Source: Zwartia panacis
Lineage (GTDB): Bacteria; Pseudomonadota; Gammaproteobacteria; Burkholderiales; Burkholderiaceae_B
NCBI RefSeq assembly: GCF_030410395.1
Contig: NZ_JAUHHF010000007.1
Coordinates: 62,001 to 126,000 of the forward strand
Direction: 5' to 3'
Length of the DNA stretch: 64,000 nucleotides
The stretch's first letter is position 1. Every line of letters starts with the position of its first letter. The translations under genes were made by a program, and so were the position numbers. A model generated the notes under the pieces. That model was given only the letters and a program-made list of their open reading frames with translations, was not told the origin of the DNA and did no database searches. This document shows, in pieces, positions 62,936 through 64,000 of the stretch.

Positions 62936-64000
62936 TCAAAGTGCGACAGTCGACAGCCATGGCACCGCAGCGATAATGGCCAAGCCTGCGATCAATGCCA
63001 AAATATATGGCCAGATCGCTCCCATCACTTCGTCGGGGGAACTGTTTCCGATACGACAGGCTACGAAAAATCCCACTCCAATCGGGGGCATCATCAGGCC
63101 GATATTCATCGCGGTGACAACGACCATTGAATAGTGGATGTCGTGAATCCCAAGTTTTCTGGCGATGGGGAACATGATCGGAGCCAAAATTAAAATCGCT
63201 GGAAGGCCTTCCAGTAAACAACCCAGAATCAAAAAGATCAGGATGGTGACGATCATGAAGCTCACGACACCGCCTGGCAGTGTGGTCAGGAATTGCGACA
63301 AACTCTGTACGACTCCGCTTTGGGTGATCGCCCAAGCCATCGCCGAGGCTGTGCCAAGAATCAGCAAGATGGCCCCGCTGAGAGCTGCAGTTTCCACCAG
63401 CATGTTGTAGATCTTGCGCCATCCCAGGCCGCCATAGAGGACTTGGCCAATGATCATTGCATAGAGTACGGCGATTGTGGATACCTCTGTCGCAGTCGCG
63501 ACTCCGCCACCCACGGCGCTTCGAATCAGAAAAGGCAGCACTAACGCTGGAGCCGCGATCAAAAGCGTTTTACCAATCACAGACGTACTTGAGCGTTTGA
63601 CTTGATCCATGATTTCATGGCGGGCCTTCCATCTAGCCAGCACTGCGAGTGCGACTAACAGCACCATCGCTATCACCACGCCGCTTTGAAAAAGCCCGGC
63701 AATAGAAACGCCCGCAACCGATCCCAGCACAATCAGTACGATGCTGGGGGGGACCGTATCTGCCATGGCGGCTCCCGTGGCCAGCAAGGCAATCATTTCT
63801 TTGGGTTTGTGTCCGCGTCGCTTCATCTCCGGAAAGAGTGCGGGGGCAATGGTGGCCATATCAGAGACCTTGGAACCTGAAATGCCTGAGACGATGAAAA
63901 GTGAGCCCAGCAACACGTAGGACATCCCCGCCTTGATATGGCCAAGTAACGAGGCTAGAAAATCTACGATGGCTTTGCCCATCCCTGTTGCATCCAATAT
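62936..64000 (-). CDS. dctM: TRAP transporter large permease (DctM), N-terminus cut by window edge
   Basis: At least 354 codons of a TRAP-type large membrane subunit, open to the right edge; roughly the first 60-70 residues are missing. DctM hallmarks: 'SGISGSKVSDMATIAPALFPEMKRRGHKPKEMIALLATGAAMADTVPPSIVLIVLGSVAGVSIAGLF' and a C-terminal 'GLLLEGLPAILILAPIMFPIA'-like region with 'MPPIGVGFFVACRIGN'. Drives sodium-coupled uptake of organic acids with a periplasmic binding protein and a DctQ subunit, neither of which is in the window. Substrate unknown. Confidence 0.92.
   Translation of the reverse strand: MLDATGMGKAIVDFLASLLGHIKAGMSYVLLGSLFIVSGISGSKVSDMATIAPALFPEMKRRGHKPKEMIALLATGAAMADTVPPSIVLIVLGSVAGVSIAGLFQSGVVIAMVLLVALAVLARWKARHEIMDQVKRSSTSVIGKTLLIAAPALVLPFLIRSAVGGGVATATEVSTIAVLYAMIIGQVLYGGLGWRKIYNMLVETAALSGAILLILGTASAMAWAITQSGVVQSLSQFLTTLPGGVVSFMIVTILIFLILGCLLEGLPAILILAPIMFPIARKLGIHDIHYSMVVVTAMNIGLMMPPIGVGFFVACRIGNSSPDEVMGAIWPYILALIAGLAIIAAVPWLSTVAL

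Noticed and set aside
1-64000. CRISPR arrays, tRNA/rRNA genes, insertion sequences, prophage
   Set aside because: Searched by eye; no regularly spaced identical repeats of the right size, no transposase or integrase frames, and no cloverleaf or rRNA stretch was recognised.

Overview
The window is chromosomal DNA of a betaproteobacterium, most likely a Bordetella relative in the Alcaligenaceae (Burkholderiales). This rests on gene order and protein families, not on rRNA. The order recA-recX-DUF2889-sucC-sucD-hemC-hemD-hemX-hemY, the order sensor kinase/regulator/folD/oligopeptidase opposite aceE-aceF-lpd, a dihydrolipoyl dehydrogenase with its own lipoyl domain, and the presence of Bug-type binding proteins all fit that family. 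G+C looks moderate (roughly 50-55% by eye), lower than in Bordetella itself. Coding density is high. I found no rRNA, tRNA, CRISPR array, insertion sequence, prophage or integrase.

Layout. (1) 1-5445, minus strand: a TctD/TctE-like two-component system followed by a small membrane protein, a TPR protein and a two-subunit sodium/solute symporter whose large subunit runs off the left edge. A PhoB/OmpR-style direct repeat lies just upstream of the transporter genes. (2) 5446-15015, plus strand: LexA-controlled recA with recX, a DUF2889 gene, succinyl-CoA synthetase (sucCD), and the haem genes hemC, hemD, hemX and hemY. (3) 15050-24476: an FAH-family hydrolase on the plus strand, then a minus-strand run (DadA-like oxidoreductase, cation efflux protein, LeuC/LeuD-type hydratase, CaiB-type CoA-transferase, HMG-CoA-lyase-type lyase), then a hydroxyacid dehydrogenase and a Bug protein on the plus strand. 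(4) 24531-30469: a complete tripartite RND efflux operon with the outer-membrane gene first. (5) 30528-40451: an accessory catabolic block with a five-gene minus-strand operon (SDR, thiolase, acyl-CoA ligase, hydroxyacid dehydrogenase, class II aldolase), a Bug protein, an MmgE/PrpD protein and two GSTs. (6) 40522-45869: D-alanine catabolism (dadA-alr), exonuclease III, a VOC protein, a cold-shock gene and a nitroreductase. (7) 45847-50772: copper ATPase and chaperone, then a peroxiredoxin-glutaredoxin fusion paired with a lipoamide-dehydrogenase-like enzyme. (8) 50787-62855: a tightly coupled SCO/oligopeptidase/folD/response-regulator/PAS-kinase operon, divergent from the pyruvate dehydrogenase operon aceE-aceF-lpd. 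(9) 62936-64000: part of a TRAP transporter large permease, cut by the right edge.

How it fits together. Much of the window is central metabolism: pyruvate to acetyl-CoA, the succinyl-CoA step and haem synthesis. Around it sit uptake systems (symporter, TRAP, Bug proteins) and organic-acid catabolic genes that feed acyl-CoA pools. The points most worth testing are the leuCD-CaiB-HMGL cluster as a C5-dicarboxylate (citraconate/mesaconate/citramalate) route, the five-gene acyl-CoA operon, a nested inverted repeat over the aceE promoter, an 11-bp-period direct repeat that may link TctDE to the symporter, an EF-hand-like loop inside that symporter, and a terminator-like hairpin in the cold-shock leader.
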